64,000 bases of DNA, from contig NZ_CP032543.1 in NCBI RefSeq assembly GCF_003610995.1, forward strand, positions 6,138,001 through 6,202,000. The letters are read 5' to 3'. Positions 50,442 through 59,148 of this stretch are shown here, in pieces. Within the stretch, counting starts at the first letter, position 1. Every line of letters begins with the position of its first letter. The translations under genes and the position numbers were made by a program. The DNA is from Streptomyces griseus subsp. griseus (GTDB lineage Bacteria; Actinomycetota; Actinomycetes; Streptomycetales; Streptomycetaceae). The notes beneath the pieces are model-generated. The model had not been told where the DNA came from and did no database searches. It worked only from the letters and a program-made list of their open reading frames with translations.

Positions 50442-52184
50442 ATGGCCAAGCAGAACGTGGCGGAGCAGTTCGTCGACATCCTCGCCAGGGCGGGCGTCAA
50501 GCGCCTGTACGGCGTCGTCGGCGACAGCCTGAACCCCGTCGTGGACGCCATTCGGCGTAACTCGGCCATCGACTGGATCCACGTCCGGCACGAGGAGACC
50601 GCCGCCTTCGCCGCTGGTGCCGAGGCCCAGATCACCGGGAACCTGGCGGCCTGCGCCGGCTCCTGCGGGCCGGGCAATCTTCACCTCATCAACGGCCTGT
50701 ACGACGCGCACCGCTCCATGGCCCCGGTCCTCGCCCTCGCCTCGCACATCCCCTCCAGCGAGATCGGGCTCGGCTACTTCCAGGAGACCCATCCGGAGCT
50801 GCTCTTCCAGGAGTGCAGCCACTACAACGAGATGATCTCCAACCCGGAGCAGATGCCGCGCCTCCTCCAGACGGCCATCCAGCACGCGATCGGCCTGGGT
50901 GGCGTCAGCGTCGTGACGATGCCGGGCGACATCGCCTCCAAGGCCGCCCCCGAGAAGACCGTCGAACACGCTCTGGTCACCTCACGGCCGACCGTCCGGC
51001 CTGGCGACGACGAGATCGACAAGCTCTGCCGGATGGTGGACGAGGCCAAACGGGTGACGCTGTTCTGCGGCAGCGGCACGGCGGGTGCGCACGCCGAGGT
51101 GATGCAGTTCGCCGAGAAGGTGAAGTCCCCGGTCGGGCACGCGCTGCGCGGCAAGGAGTGGATCCAGTACGACAACCCCTACGACGTCGGCATGAGCGGG
51201 CTGCTCGGCTACGGCGCGGCCTACGAGGCGACCCACGAGTGCGACCTGCTGATCCTGCTCGGCACCGACTTCCCGTACAACGCGTTCCTTCCGGACGACG
51301 TGAAGATCGCCCAGGTCGACGTCCGTCCCGAACGCCTCGGCCGTCGCTCCAAGTTGGACCTGGCGGTGTGGGGCGACGTCCGTGAGACGCTGCGCTGTCT
51401 GACGCCCCGCGTGCAGCCCAAGAGCGACCGCAAGTTCCTCGACCGGATGCTGAAGAAGCACGCCGACGCGCTGGAGGGCGTCGTCAAGGCGTACACCCGC
51501 AAGGTCGAGAAGCACACCCCGATCCACCCCGAGTACGTCGCCTCCGTGCTGGACGACATGGCCGACGAGGACGCCGTGTTCACCGTCGACACCGGGATGA
51601 ACAATGTCTGGGCCGCACGCTATCTGACGCCCAACGGCAAGCGACGGGTGATCGGTTCGTTCTCCCACGGGTCGATGGCCAACGCGCTGCCGCAGGCGAT
51701 CGGTGCCCAGTTCACCGACCGGAACCGGCAGGTCGTGGCGATGTCGGGCGACGGCGGCTTCTCCATGCTGATGGGCGACTTCCTCACCCTCGTCCAGTAC
51801 GACCTGCCGGTGAAGGTGGTCCTGTTCAACAACTCCTCCCTGGGAATGGTCGAGTTGGAGATGATGGTCGGCGGACTGCCGGCCTACGGCACCACCAACA
51901 AGAACCCGGACTTCGCCGCCGTGGCCCGCGCCTGCGGGGCGTACGGGGTGCGGGTGGAGAAGCCCAAGCAGCTGGAGGGCGCACTGAAGGACGCCTTCAA
52001 GCACAAGGGTCCGGCCCTGGTCGATGTGGTGACCGACCCCAACGCGCTCTCCATCCCGCCGAAGATCAAGGCCGACATGGTCACCGGCTTCGCGCTCTCG
52101 GCGAGCAAGGTCGTGCTGGACGGCGGAGTGGGCCGGATGCTCCAGATGGCCCGCTCCAACCTCCGTAACGTGCCTCGCCCTTGA
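50442..52184 (+). CDS. poxB: Pyruvate oxidase / pyruvate dehydrogenase (quinone) type ThDP enzyme
   Basis: A 580-residue ThDP-dependent flavoenzyme with the three expected domains. The N-terminal PYR domain has the cofactor-activating Glu in VRHEETAAFAAG. The FAD-binding middle domain follows. The C-terminal PP domain has GDGGFSMLMGDFLTLVQYDL, then NNSSLGMVELE, which carry the Mg-ThDP site. PoxB converts pyruvate to acetate and CO2, passing electrons to menaquinone at the membrane. Length and motifs match bacterial PoxB better than acetolactate synthase. GGGAAGG precedes ATG 50442. Confidence 0.9.
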   Translation: MAKQNVAEQFVDILARAGVKRLYGVVGDSLNPVVDAIRRNSAIDWIHVRHEETAAFAAGAEAQITGNLAACAGSCGPGNLHLINGLYDAHRSMAPVLALASHIPSSEIGLGYFQETHPELLFQECSHYNEMISNPEQMPRLLQTAIQHAIGLGGVSVVTMPGDIASKAAPEKTVEHALVTSRPTVRPGDDEIDKLCRMVDEAKRVTLFCGSGTAGAHAEVMQFAEKVKSPVGHALRGKEWIQYDNPYDVGMSGLLGYGAAYEATHECDLLILLGTDFPYNAFLPDDVKIAQVDVRPERLGRRSKLDLAVWGDVRETLRCLTPRVQPKSDRKFLDRMLKKHADALEGVVKAYTRKVEKHTPIHPEYVASVLDDMADEDAVFTVDTGMNNVWAARYLTPNGKRRVIGSFSHGSMANALPQAIGAQFTDRNRQVVAMSGDGGFSMLMGDFLTLVQYDLPVKVVLFNNSSLGMVELEMMVGGLPAYGTTNKNPDFAAVARACGAYGVRVEKPKQLEGALKDAFKHKGPALVDVVTDPNALSIPPKIKADMVTGFALSASKVVLDGGVGRMLQMARSNLRNVPRP

Positions 52185-52189
52185 GGCTC

Positions 52190-52658
52190 GTGAGCGCTCA
52201 GCCCGGGTGAGCCGCAGCGTCAGGATCCGGGACGGCCGCAGCTCCAGGGCCAGGCCCCGCTCGTCGGTGACCGCCCGGAGCGGGCCCTCCTCGACCAGCG
52301 CCACCGTACCGGCGCCGGTCGGATCGGTGCGGTTGCGGCGGTGGTGCCGGTCGATGTCCCGGGCGTCCCAGTGATCGGGGTGGTCCGGGTGCAGCTCAAG
52401 AGGGTTGGCCCGTCCGCCGGGGGCCAGCACCTCGCGCCCGGCCACCAGGTCCCGCACCCCCGACACCAGCCCGTCCCGGTCGACGGTGACCCTCAGCAGC
52501 CCGTTGTCCAGCACGATGTCGCCGCCCCCGGCCACCGCCACCGGCAGCTCCGGCACCGCCGCCCCGTCCAGCGGCCCCGCCCCGTACCGCGCGGGGCGGA
52601 TGAAGTGGTGCCGGGACCGTTCCGGACGGCCCTCCACCAGGGTGCGGTCGTCGTGCAT
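52190..52658 (-). pseudogene. GH38 alpha-mannosidase remnant
   Basis: A minus-strand frame holds pieces typical of the C-terminal half of family 38 alpha-mannosidases: VLDNGLLRVTVDRDGLVSGV, REVLAPGGRANPLELHPDHP, HWDARDIDRHHRRNRTD and EEGPLRAV. This is followed at once by LALELRPSRILTLRLT, which resembles the extreme C-terminus of the family. The catalytic N-terminal domain is absent and an internal piece between GPLRAV and the end is missing. It is a decayed fragment of a large enzyme and cannot be functional. No promoter or ribosome site is evident. Confidence 0.65.
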
Positions 52659-52889
52659 CTCGGCTCTTCCGGGGCTCCGCCCGGCTGCCGCTGTGGCCCG
52701 GGATCATTCCCCTGGCACGGCCCGGAGCACCCCTGAATCCGTGTGCGGGGCGAGTCTCCCCGTGCGCCCCCCGCTGCCTCTGCCCGCGCTCCACTCACCG
52801 GCCCCGCCAAGCGTGACCGTGTGCGTACAGGGGCATGCATCCCGTGAGGCCGTTCGACGGACGGCCGGAACGGAGGAGGTCGGATCGCG
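52659..52889. other. Intergenic region before the anti-sigma-type gene
   Basis: About 230 bp with no recognisable gene. It follows the mannosidase remnant and ends in GGAGGAGG (52872-52879), the ribosome site of the next gene. Confidence 0.4.
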
Positions 52890-53369
52890 GTGCGGGCGGG
52901 GGACATGGTGAAGCGTCAGAAGAGGGCCCAGGCCGGCGAGGGGCGCGGCCCACGGGGGCGGAGACCGGGCGTCGCGCCGCAGCAGCCGGACCGGATGCAC
53001 CGCAGGGTGGGTCATACGGAACGGTCGGCGGTGGGGGAAGTCCGGCGCGAGCTGCGGGAGTTCCTCCGGCATCGCTCCGGCCCGGAACAGATCGAGGCGG
53101 CGGAGCTGCTGCTGAGCGAGCTGGTGACCAACGCGCTGATCCACACCCGGCACGGGGCCGTGGTCACCGCGACGGCGACCCCGGTGGCCCTGCGGGTGGA
53201 GGTCCAGGACTTCGAAGCGGATCTGCCCGCGCCGTACGTACCGAACGCCGACGACGGTACGCACGGCAGGGGGCTGATCCTGGTGCGGAGCATGGCCGAC
53301 GCCTGGGGGGTCGAGGCGCGGGCCCTGGGCAAGGTGGTCTGGTTCGAGCTGCGCGGCGGAACGGGCTGA
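52890..53369 (+). CDS. ATP-binding anti-sigma-type regulatory protein (RsbW-like)
   Basis: A 159-residue protein: a basic N-terminal region of about 40 residues, then a GHKL/HATPase_c domain. The N box is LLSELVTNALIH and the G2 box is GRGLILVRSMADAWG; the G1 region VQDFEADLP lacks the usual DxGxG form but matches this Streptomyces group. Such small kinases act as anti-sigma factors or protein partners. No sigma factor or antagonist lies beside it. Start GTG 52890 (ATG 52905 is also possible). Confidence 0.84.
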   Translation: MRAGDMVKRQKRAQAGEGRGPRGRRPGVAPQQPDRMHRRVGHTERSAVGEVRRELREFLRHRSGPEQIEAAELLLSELVTNALIHTRHGAVVTATATPVALRVEVQDFEADLPAPYVPNADDGTHGRGLILVRSMADAWGVEARALGKVVWFELRGGTG

Positions 53370-53399
53370 CCGGCCTCCCTTCAGGGGCGGCCGGTCAGC
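53365..53399. terminator. Bidirectional terminator over the stop of the RsbW-like gene
   Basis: Perfect 11-bp arms GCTGACCGGCC / GGCCGGTCAGC (53365-53375, 53389-53399), between convergent genes and ending 5 bp from the DUF2637 stop. Confidence 0.65.
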
Positions 53400-53403
53400 T
53401 TCC

Positions 53404-54504
53404 TCAGCCGAACTGCTGCTCCAGGTCCTTCAGTTTCTGCTCCAGCGAGTCGAGCCGGGGGAGTGTCTGGGTGTCGTCCTCGGCGGTGAGGTCGACCGTC
53501 CGTGCGTCACTCCCCGGGTTCGAAGGGCCGAGGCTCTTCGAGCTCGAACCGTCCGCCGGTTGTTTCGGGCCGACGGCTTGCAGGGATGGCCGGGGTCGCA
53601 GAGGCAGCTGACCCGGCTCTGCTATGGCGGGCTCCGCGACGGGTGGCGCGGAGCCGCCCGCCGCCGGGGCCAGGGCCGGAACGTCGACCTGGTGGCCGAC
53701 CCGGCTGCGTCCCCAGACCCGGTTCTGCCGGTTCAGGGCCTTGATACGGGCCCGGTCCAGCTTCTCCTGGTCCCGTCGGCGCAGCCGGTCCTGCTCCCGC
53801 TCCTTGCGGTCCTCCCGCACCTCGTCCACCGCCTCGTCCAGCGTGCGGACGCCTTCCAGGAGCATCAGCGACCAGGCGCCGAAGGTCTCCCGGGGCGCCC
53901 GCAGCCAGCGGACGATCCGGATCTGCGGCAACGGACGGGGCACCAGGCCCTGTTCGCGCAGCGCGGCCCGGCGGGTCTGCTTCAGGGCGCGGTCGAAGAG
54001 CACCGCGGCCGAGAGCGACATCCCCGCGAAGAAGTGCGGGGCGCCCGCGTGGTCCATGCCCCGGGGGGCGTGCACCCAGTTGAACCAGGCGGCGGCCCCG
54101 GCGAACGTCCACACCAGCAGCCGGGAGCCGAGCGCCGCGTCTCCGTGGCTCGCCTCCCGTACGGCCAGCACGGAACAGAACATCGCGGCCCCGTCCAGCC
54201 CGAACGGGACCAGGTACTCCCAGCCTCCGCTCAGATTCAGGTTCTGCTTCCCGAAGCCGACGAGGCCGTGGAAGGAGAGCGCGGCGGCGACGGCCGCGCA
54301 GCAGAACAGCAGGACGTAACTGGCGGTGGCGTACAGCGCTTCCTTGCGCCTGCGGCGCTCCTCGCTGCGTTCCCAGGAGTCGTCGGCCGCGGCCTTGCCG
54401 GCGGCACGCTTGCCGCGTGCGACCACCGTCACCGCCGCCATGACTCCCACGAGCAGCACGGCGCCCGGAAGCAGCCAGTCAAGCGATATGTCGGTCAGTC
54501 TCAT
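53404..54504 (-). CDS. DUF2637 family membrane protein
   Basis: A 366-residue protein. A first helix lies at about 10-28, then a basic cytoplasmic loop, then three helices (about 62-170) forming the DUF2637 core with GFGKQNLNLSGGWEYLVPFGLDGAAM. After about residue 175 it is soluble: basic, helical (EDRKEREQDRLRRRDQEKLD), a Pro-rich linker, and a short coiled coil at the end (LDSLEQKLKDLEQQFG). DUF2637 proteins are common in Streptomyces, often on mobile elements; function is unknown. Confidence 0.86.
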   Translation of the reverse strand: MRLTDISLDWLLPGAVLLVGVMAAVTVVARGKRAAGKAAADDSWERSEERRRRKEALYATASYVLLFCCAAVAAALSFHGLVGFGKQNLNLSGGWEYLVPFGLDGAAMFCSVLAVREASHGDAALGSRLLVWTFAGAAAWFNWVHAPRGMDHAGAPHFFAGMSLSAAVLFDRALKQTRRAALREQGLVPRPLPQIRIVRWLRAPRETFGAWSLMLLEGVRTLDEAVDEVREDRKEREQDRLRRRDQEKLDRARIKALNRQNRVWGRSRVGHQVDVPALAPAAGGSAPPVAEPAIAEPGQLPLRPRPSLQAVGPKQPADGSSSKSLGPSNPGSDARTVDLTAEDDTQTLPRLDSLEQKLKDLEQQFG

Positions 54505-54696
54505 GCGCGGTCCCTTGCGTCACGTAGGGCGTTTCGTGCGCCATCGTGACGGAATTCCCGTGCCGCTCCGCGGGTTTCGGGACAAGAGCACGCCATGGGG
54601 GTGGGAGAGGCTATCGATGGGTGGAATCTTCTCGAACGGCCGCGCGGTTCAACCGAGTCGCATTCGATTCCACGTCATCCGGACGGGCGGTGTGGA

Positions 54697-55545
54697 TCAG
54701 GAAGCCGCGGCGAGCTTCCGCACCCGGTCCGCGTCACAGGTACGCGGGCAGGTCACACAGGTGTCCTCGGGGCGCAGGGTGTAGAAGAGGCAGCAGCTCG
54801 CCCGGTCCCGGGTCGGCAGCGACTGCCCCTCCGGTCCGGTCAGCTCGCGGAAGCCCGCGGTGCCGACGTACGGCTTCGTGGTGCCGGGGAGCAGCAGCTC
54901 CAGCTCGGCCATCGCGCGGCGCTCCTCGCCGAGCAGATGCGCGACGTACCAGAGGCCCTCGACGATCTCGTCCGTCGCCATCCCCCACAGCGCCCGCTTC
55001 CCCCGCCGCATGCGCGGTGCGAACCCCGTCAGCACCGGCTCCAGGTGCTCGGTGAGGGCGGCCAGGACCTCGGCCCGCAGCGCCTCCTCGTCGGCCACCA
55101 CCCGGGCGCCGGGCAGCCCGGCCGCCGGGTCGTCCGGCAGGCAGGCGAACTCGCGGACCCGTACGGTCAGGTGTCCCAGCGCCCGCTGGAAGGCGACGTC
55201 CCCCACCGGGACGCGCGGCACCCGCCGCTGGAGGAACCAGGGCACGGTCACCAGCAGGCAGGCGGGCCAGGCGTACCGGTGGAGGCCGAAGCTGGCCACC
55301 ACGTCGGGGCGGGCCTGCTGTCCGTAGTCCCGGAGCACCTGGGCGTTGTCCCAGGCGAGGAAGGTGTCCACGGCCGGTCCGCCGGCGGCCAGCTCGGCCG
55401 CGCCGACCCAGCCGGCGCCGGACGGGGCGCTCGCGCCCTCGTCCAGCACCTCGGCGCGCAGCCCGGGGAAGACCTCGGTCAGACGGGCGTACGCGGCGGT
55501 CACAGGGGACGTCGCGGCGCCGGTGAGCAGCGGAGTGAGGGTCAT
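54697..55545 (-). CDS. FhuF-like siderophore-iron reductase
   Basis: A 282-residue protein whose C-terminus ends with the FhuF-type [2Fe-2S] pattern CC-x10-C-x2-C (RASCCLFYTLRPEDTCVTCP region). The preceding body is the IucA/FhuF-like domain. FhuF proteins reduce ferric siderophores in the cytoplasm to release iron. A good iron box lies 28 bp upstream of ATG 55545 on the same promoter side, so it should be induced by iron starvation. It may use iron delivered by the 8505-12626 importer. Confidence 0.88.
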   Translation of the reverse strand: MTLTPLLTGAATSPVTAAYARLTEVFPGLRAEVLDEGASAPSGAGWVGAAELAAGGPAVDTFLAWDNAQVLRDYGQQARPDVVASFGLHRYAWPACLLVTVPWFLQRRVPRVPVGDVAFQRALGHLTVRVREFACLPDDPAAGLPGARVVADEEALRAEVLAALTEHLEPVLTGFAPRMRRGKRALWGMATDEIVEGLWYVAHLLGEERRAMAELELLLPGTTKPYVGTAGFRELTGPEGQSLPTRDRASCCLFYTLRPEDTCVTCPRTCDADRVRKLAAAS

Positions 55546-55572
55546 GCAGGGACCACCGAATCGGGATCGTTT

Positions 55573-55591
55573 GCAGGTAAGGCTTACCTTA
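55573..55591 (-). promoter_or_regulatory. Iron box of the FhuF-like gene
   Basis: GCAGGTAAGGCTTACCTTA matches 14 of 19 positions of the IdeR/DmdR consensus and is itself nearly palindromic. It covers the probable promoter of the reductase gene. Confidence 0.72.
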
Positions 55592-55701
55592 CCCGACGCG
55601 ATCGATGTTTGAACTGCGGCCTCCTCCCTCTATCGTGCACGGGGGGCCGGGCCCGCGCGAGCCGGCCGGCGCGGCAGGCAAGACACCCCTAGGAGGTCCG
55701 G

Positions 55702-56490
55702 GTGGAGCAGAGCAGCGCGCGTGAGGACGTACGGCCGCCGTACGCGCCCGGCGCGTGCGCCGACGCCTCGGCGGCCGGCCGGGTGCCCGAACAGGTGCGC
55801 GGCGACCGTCCGCAGGACATGGCGGTGGTCCGGGGCGAGCACACCCACGGCGAGCCGCCCGCACCGCGTGTGGTCCGTCACTCCGTCCGGGGCCAGATCC
55901 TCCAGGCCCTGCGCGCCGCTCTCGTCGACGGCGAGCTGACCCCCGGCCAGGTCTACTCAGCCCCCGCCCTCGGCGGCCGCTTCGGGGTCTCCGCCACCCC
56001 GGTGCGCGAGGCGATGCAGCAGCTGGCCACCGAGGGCGCCGTCGAGGTGGTGCCGAACCGGGGCTTCCGGGTCAGTGAGCGCGGGCCCCGTGAGCTGGCG
56101 GAGCTGGCCGAGGTGCGTGCCCTGATCGAGGTACCGGTGATGCTGCGACTGGCCCGCACCGTCCCGGCGGACCGGTGGTGCGCGCTGCGGCCGCTGGCCG
56201 ACGCGACGGTCACGGCGGCGGCCGTGGGCGACCGGGCGGGCTACGCCGAGTGCGACCGGGCCTTCCACCGCGCGGTCCTCGCCCTGGCGGGCAACGAGCA
56301 GCTGGTGGCCGTCGCCGACGAGCTGCACCGCCGCTCGCAGTGGCCGCCGGTCGCCGGTCCGGCCACCCGCCGCGCCGACCTGCTGGCGGACGCCGCCGAG
56401 CACACCGCGCTGCTGGACGCCCTGACCGCCCAGGACCTGGCCGTCGTCCAGGCGCTCGTACGGGAGCACTTCACGGGCGCGGAAGGCTGA
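55702..56490 (+). CDS. GntR-family transcriptional regulator (FCD type)
   Basis: A 262-residue regulator. An unusual N-terminal extension of about 55 residues, polar and probably disordered, precedes the winged helix (VRGQILQALRAALVDGELTPGQVYSAPALGGRFGVSATPVREAMQQLATEG region). The FadR/FCD effector domain follows with a metal-type ECDRAFHRAV motif. GTG 55702 has AGGAGG 5 bases upstream. Its target is not evident; the left neighbour is the iron reductase gene, divergently placed. Confidence 0.88.
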   Translation: MEQSSAREDVRPPYAPGACADASAAGRVPEQVRGDRPQDMAVVRGEHTHGEPPAPRVVRHSVRGQILQALRAALVDGELTPGQVYSAPALGGRFGVSATPVREAMQQLATEGAVEVVPNRGFRVSERGPRELAELAEVRALIEVPVMLRLARTVPADRWCALRPLADATVTAAAVGDRAGYAECDRAFHRAVLALAGNEQLVAVADELHRRSQWPPVAGPATRRADLLADAAEHTALLDALTAQDLAVVQALVREHFTGAEG

Positions 56491-56530
56491 CCCGGCGGGC
56501 GCGCTCCGGCGTACGCGCTCCGGCCGCGGG

Positions 56531-57166
56531 TCAGGTCCGACGGCCGGGGGCGTAGCGGGCGAGCGTGGTCTCCACCGCCTGCTCGACGGAGTAGCGGATG
56601 TCGGAGGCCGTGGGGTTCCAGTCGGTCAGCAGCATGCGGGGCCACAGGACGTAGTTGGCGATCATCCCGAGGAACTGGTTGGCGGCGCTCTCGGCGTCCG
56701 GAACGTCGGCGTTGCCGGCCTTGTGCTCCGCCTCCAGGTAGCGCTGGACCGAGGTGAAGTAGGGCAGCTTGCCGAGCTGGAACTGCATCCGTCCCAGTTC
56801 GGGGAAGCGGGGCAGCTCGGCGATGACGATGCGGAACAGGGCTGTCATGCCGGGCCGGCCCATCAGGTCGGCGTAGCGGTGGCCGATGGAGGTCAGGCCG
56901 GAACGCAGGTCTCCGGCCTCGGGCCGCGCTACGGCGCCGGCGGCATCGCGCTGCCAGGACTCGGTCACGATGGCCTCGAAGAGGGCCGCCTTGGTGGGGA
57001 ACTGCTTGAACAGGGTGGACTTCGAGACCGCCGCCCCTTCCGCGATGCGGGCGAGGGACGTGCCGTCGTAACCGTGGTTCAGGAAGAGGTCCGTCGCCGC
57101 GGAGATGATCGCCGCACGCTTCTGCTGGGCCAGACGGCGGTGGTGTGCGGAGAGCTCTGCTGCCAT
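56531..57166 (-). CDS. TetR/AcrR-family repressor
   Basis: A 211-residue repressor. The HTH is at about 18-60 (ISAATDLFLNHGYDGTSLARIAEGAAVSKSTLFKQFPTKAALF region), followed by an AefR-like C-terminal ligand domain with NQFLGMIANYVLWPRML. It faces the SDR gene across a 147-bp region with two copies of a GCGAGTCA-type palindrome, so it most likely represses both itself and the oxidoreductase until a ligand binds. Confidence 0.92.
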   Translation of the reverse strand: MAAELSAHHRRLAQQKRAAIISAATDLFLNHGYDGTSLARIAEGAAVSKSTLFKQFPTKAALFEAIVTESWQRDAAGAVARPEAGDLRSGLTSIGHRYADLMGRPGMTALFRIVIAELPRFPELGRMQFQLGKLPYFTSVQRYLEAEHKAGNADVPDAESAANQFLGMIANYVLWPRMLLTDWNPTASDIRYSVEQAVETTLARYAPGRRT

Positions 57167-57188
57167 GCGCCCAGTATGCCCTGGCTCC

Positions 57189-57212
57189 GAGGCGAGTCAC
57201 TTGACTCGCCTC
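57189..57212. promoter_or_regulatory. TetR operator 1
   Basis: A perfect inverted repeat GAGGCGAGTCA-CT-TGACTCGCCTC with 11-bp arms, 22 bp upstream of the TetR start codon. Confidence 0.75.
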
Positions 57213-57242
57213 TCCGTGCGTGCCTACGCTGCCAGTGAAAGG

Positions 57243-57258
57243 CGAGTCAAGTGACTCG
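57243..57258. promoter_or_regulatory. TetR operator 2
   Basis: CGAGTCA-AG-TGACTCG, the same core as operator 1 with the spacer base order reversed. The centres are 50 bp apart, about five helical turns. It lies on the SDR side. Confidence 0.75.
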
Positions 57259-57313
57259 TAACTGGCGGCGGTGCCCGACGCCACTCCGGTGCCGCGCGAT
57301 GAGGGAGTAGCCG

Positions 57314-58072
57314 ATGACAGCCGGAAGAATCGCTCTGGTGACCGGTGCCAACCGTGGTCTGGGCCGGAGTACGGCTCTTGCGCTGGCGGCGCGCGGGGTG
57401 CGGGTCGTGGTCACGCACCGCGGTGATGCGGCCGGGGCCGAGGAGACGGCGCGGGACGTGCGCGCCGCGGGCGGGAGCACGGCCGTCGTGCGTCTCGACC
57501 TCGCCGACCTCGCCTCTTTCGGGGCCTTCACCTCCGAGCTGAGCGGACTGCTGGAGCGCTGGGGGGCTTCGCGGCTGGACATCGTGGTCAACAACGCGGG
57601 GGTGGGCGTCTTCGGTCCGCTGGAAGCGGTCACGGCCGCCGACTTCGACACGGTGTTCGGCACGAACGTGCGGGGCACGTTCTTCCTCGTCCAGGCGCTG
57701 GTGCCGATGCTGGCGAAAGGCGCCCACGTCATCAACGTCTCGTCGTCGTTGACGCGCCACACCAGTCCCGCGACCTCGGTCTACTCGGCCTCGAAGGCCG
57801 CCGTCGAGGCCATGAGCCGCACCCTGGCCGCGGAACTCGGCCCCCGGGGCATCCGGGTCAACTCCATCGCCCCGGGGCCGACCGCCACCGACTTCAACGG
57901 CGGTGCCATGCGGGACGACGCCGGTATGCGCGAGGGCCTGGCCGGGCAGACGGCGCTCGGCCGCGTCGGCGAACCCGAGGAGATCGGCGACGCCATCGCC
58001 ACGCTGGCCTCCGAGGGCCTGCGCTGGATGACCGCCCAGCGCGTCGAGGTCTCCGGGGGCGTTCTGCTCTGA
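57314..58072 (+). CDS. Short-chain dehydrogenase/reductase
   Basis: A 252-residue classical SDR. The cofactor motif TGANRGLGR suits NADP(H) or NAD(H); the NNAG motif, catalytic Ser (NVSSSLTRH) and YSASK (Tyr and Lys) are all present, as is PGPTATDF. It should reduce or oxidise a small carbonyl or alcohol; the substrate is unknown. It is under control of the divergent TetR regulator, a common arrangement for xenobiotic or quinone responses. Confidence 0.92.
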   Translation: MTAGRIALVTGANRGLGRSTALALAARGVRVVVTHRGDAAGAEETARDVRAAGGSTAVVRLDLADLASFGAFTSELSGLLERWGASRLDIVVNNAGVGVFGPLEAVTAADFDTVFGTNVRGTFFLVQALVPMLAKGAHVINVSSSLTRHTSPATSVYSASKAAVEAMSRTLAAELGPRGIRVNSIAPGPTATDFNGGAMRDDAGMREGLAGQTALGRVGEPEEIGDAIATLASEGLRWMTAQRVEVSGGVLL

Positions 58073-58168
58073 CCGGGCGCGCGAGCCCGGCCCACGCCGC
58101 AGGCGCGGACGGATTCCCCCTGCGCCGGCCCCGTCCTCGCCTCGTGCCGATGCGCCCGGCCTCGGGGC

Positions 58169-58194
58169 GGGCGCGGGGTGCCGGCCCCGCGCCC
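58169..58194. terminator. Terminator between SDR and TPR-like genes
   Basis: Perfect 10-bp arms GGGCGCGGGG / CCCCGCGCCC (58169-58178, 58185-58194) with a 6-base loop, between convergent genes. Confidence 0.6.
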
Positions 58195-58200
58195 CGGTCC

Positions 58201-59001
58201 TCAGCTCGCCGCCGCCGGCCGTGGCCCCGGGACTCCGAGGTGCGGCGCCAGCCAGGTCGGCACGCCGCCGAGCAGCCGGAACAGCCGCCCCGCCTCCGCG
58301 CGCAGCCGGTCCGCCGCCTCCGGTTCGGGCTCCGCCTCCGCGAGGGAGATCAGCGCCGGGGCCGTACCGACCAGATAGCCCAGCTCCTCCCGGATCCGCA
58401 GCGACTCCGCGAACCCGTGCCGCGCCTCGGCCAGCTCGCCCTCCTGGAGCGCCAGAGCGGCGAGATGGCGCCAGGTGAAGGAGAGCAGCAGCTCGTCTCC
58501 GCGCGCGGCCGCCCCGGCGTGCGCCCGGCGGTACGCGGCGCGGGCCGACTGCGGGGAGTCCGCGATGTTCTGGGCGATCAGCCCGCGCCGGAAGTCCAGC
58601 AGCGGCCGTCCGGGCGCGGTGGGCGCCAGCAGCGCCGCCGCCCGGCTCAGCGCCACGCTCGCCTCGTCGGCCCGGTCCCGTACGCCCAGCAGGGTCGAGG
58701 CGTAGGCGAGGTGGCCCCGCTCGCAGGCGGCCCCGCCGCGCTCGTCGTCGCTGCGGGCCAGCGCCTCCGTGCTCCGCAGCGCGTCCTCGGCGTCGGTCCA
58801 GCCCTCGCCGGTGTAGAGGCACCGTTCGGTCAGCAGGGCGGTGCGCTGGATGGCCGCCGCCGGGTCGCTCGCCGCGTACGGCTCCAGCAGGGCGGCCGCA
58901 TCCGTCCAGCAGGCGCGGGACCGCAACCGCCATACCGCTGTCTGGAGCGGCGGATCGCCATCTGCTGTCGTTCCGGAACCAGACATGGCGGTATCCGCCA
59001 C
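58201..59001 (-). CDS. Helical-repeat (TPR-like) protein
   Basis: A soluble protein of about 266 residues, alpha-helical throughout, with TPR-like pairs such as DAAALLEPYAASDPAAAI, ARAAYRRAHAGAAARG and EGELAEARHGFAESLRIREELG. There is no enzymatic motif or membrane segment. It probably mediates protein contacts. The start is uncertain: GTG 59001 has GAGGG just upstream, and ATG 58986 is also possible. It is transcribed leftward, alone. Confidence 0.72.
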   Translation of the reverse strand: MADTAMSGSGTTADGDPPLQTAVWRLRSRACWTDAAALLEPYAASDPAAAIQRTALLTERCLYTGEGWTDAEDALRSTEALARSDDERGGAACERGHLAYASTLLGVRDRADEASVALSRAAALLAPTAPGRPLLDFRRGLIAQNIADSPQSARAAYRRAHAGAAARGDELLLSFTWRHLAALALQEGELAEARHGFAESLRIREELGYLVGTAPALISLAEAEPEPEAADRLRAEAGRLFRLLGGVPTWLAPHLGVPGPRPAAAS

Positions 59002-59148
59002 ATTGCCCTCCCCGAGCGCGCCATTGTGCTGTTGAGTCTGGCCGCATCTCAGCACGGATTGGCACGCCGGGCCAAGGGGTCCGACCGATGTCAGGTGAAG
59101 GAATTCACAAACGGGGGGAGCTCACCGGAGCTCGGCGGGGCGCACGGG

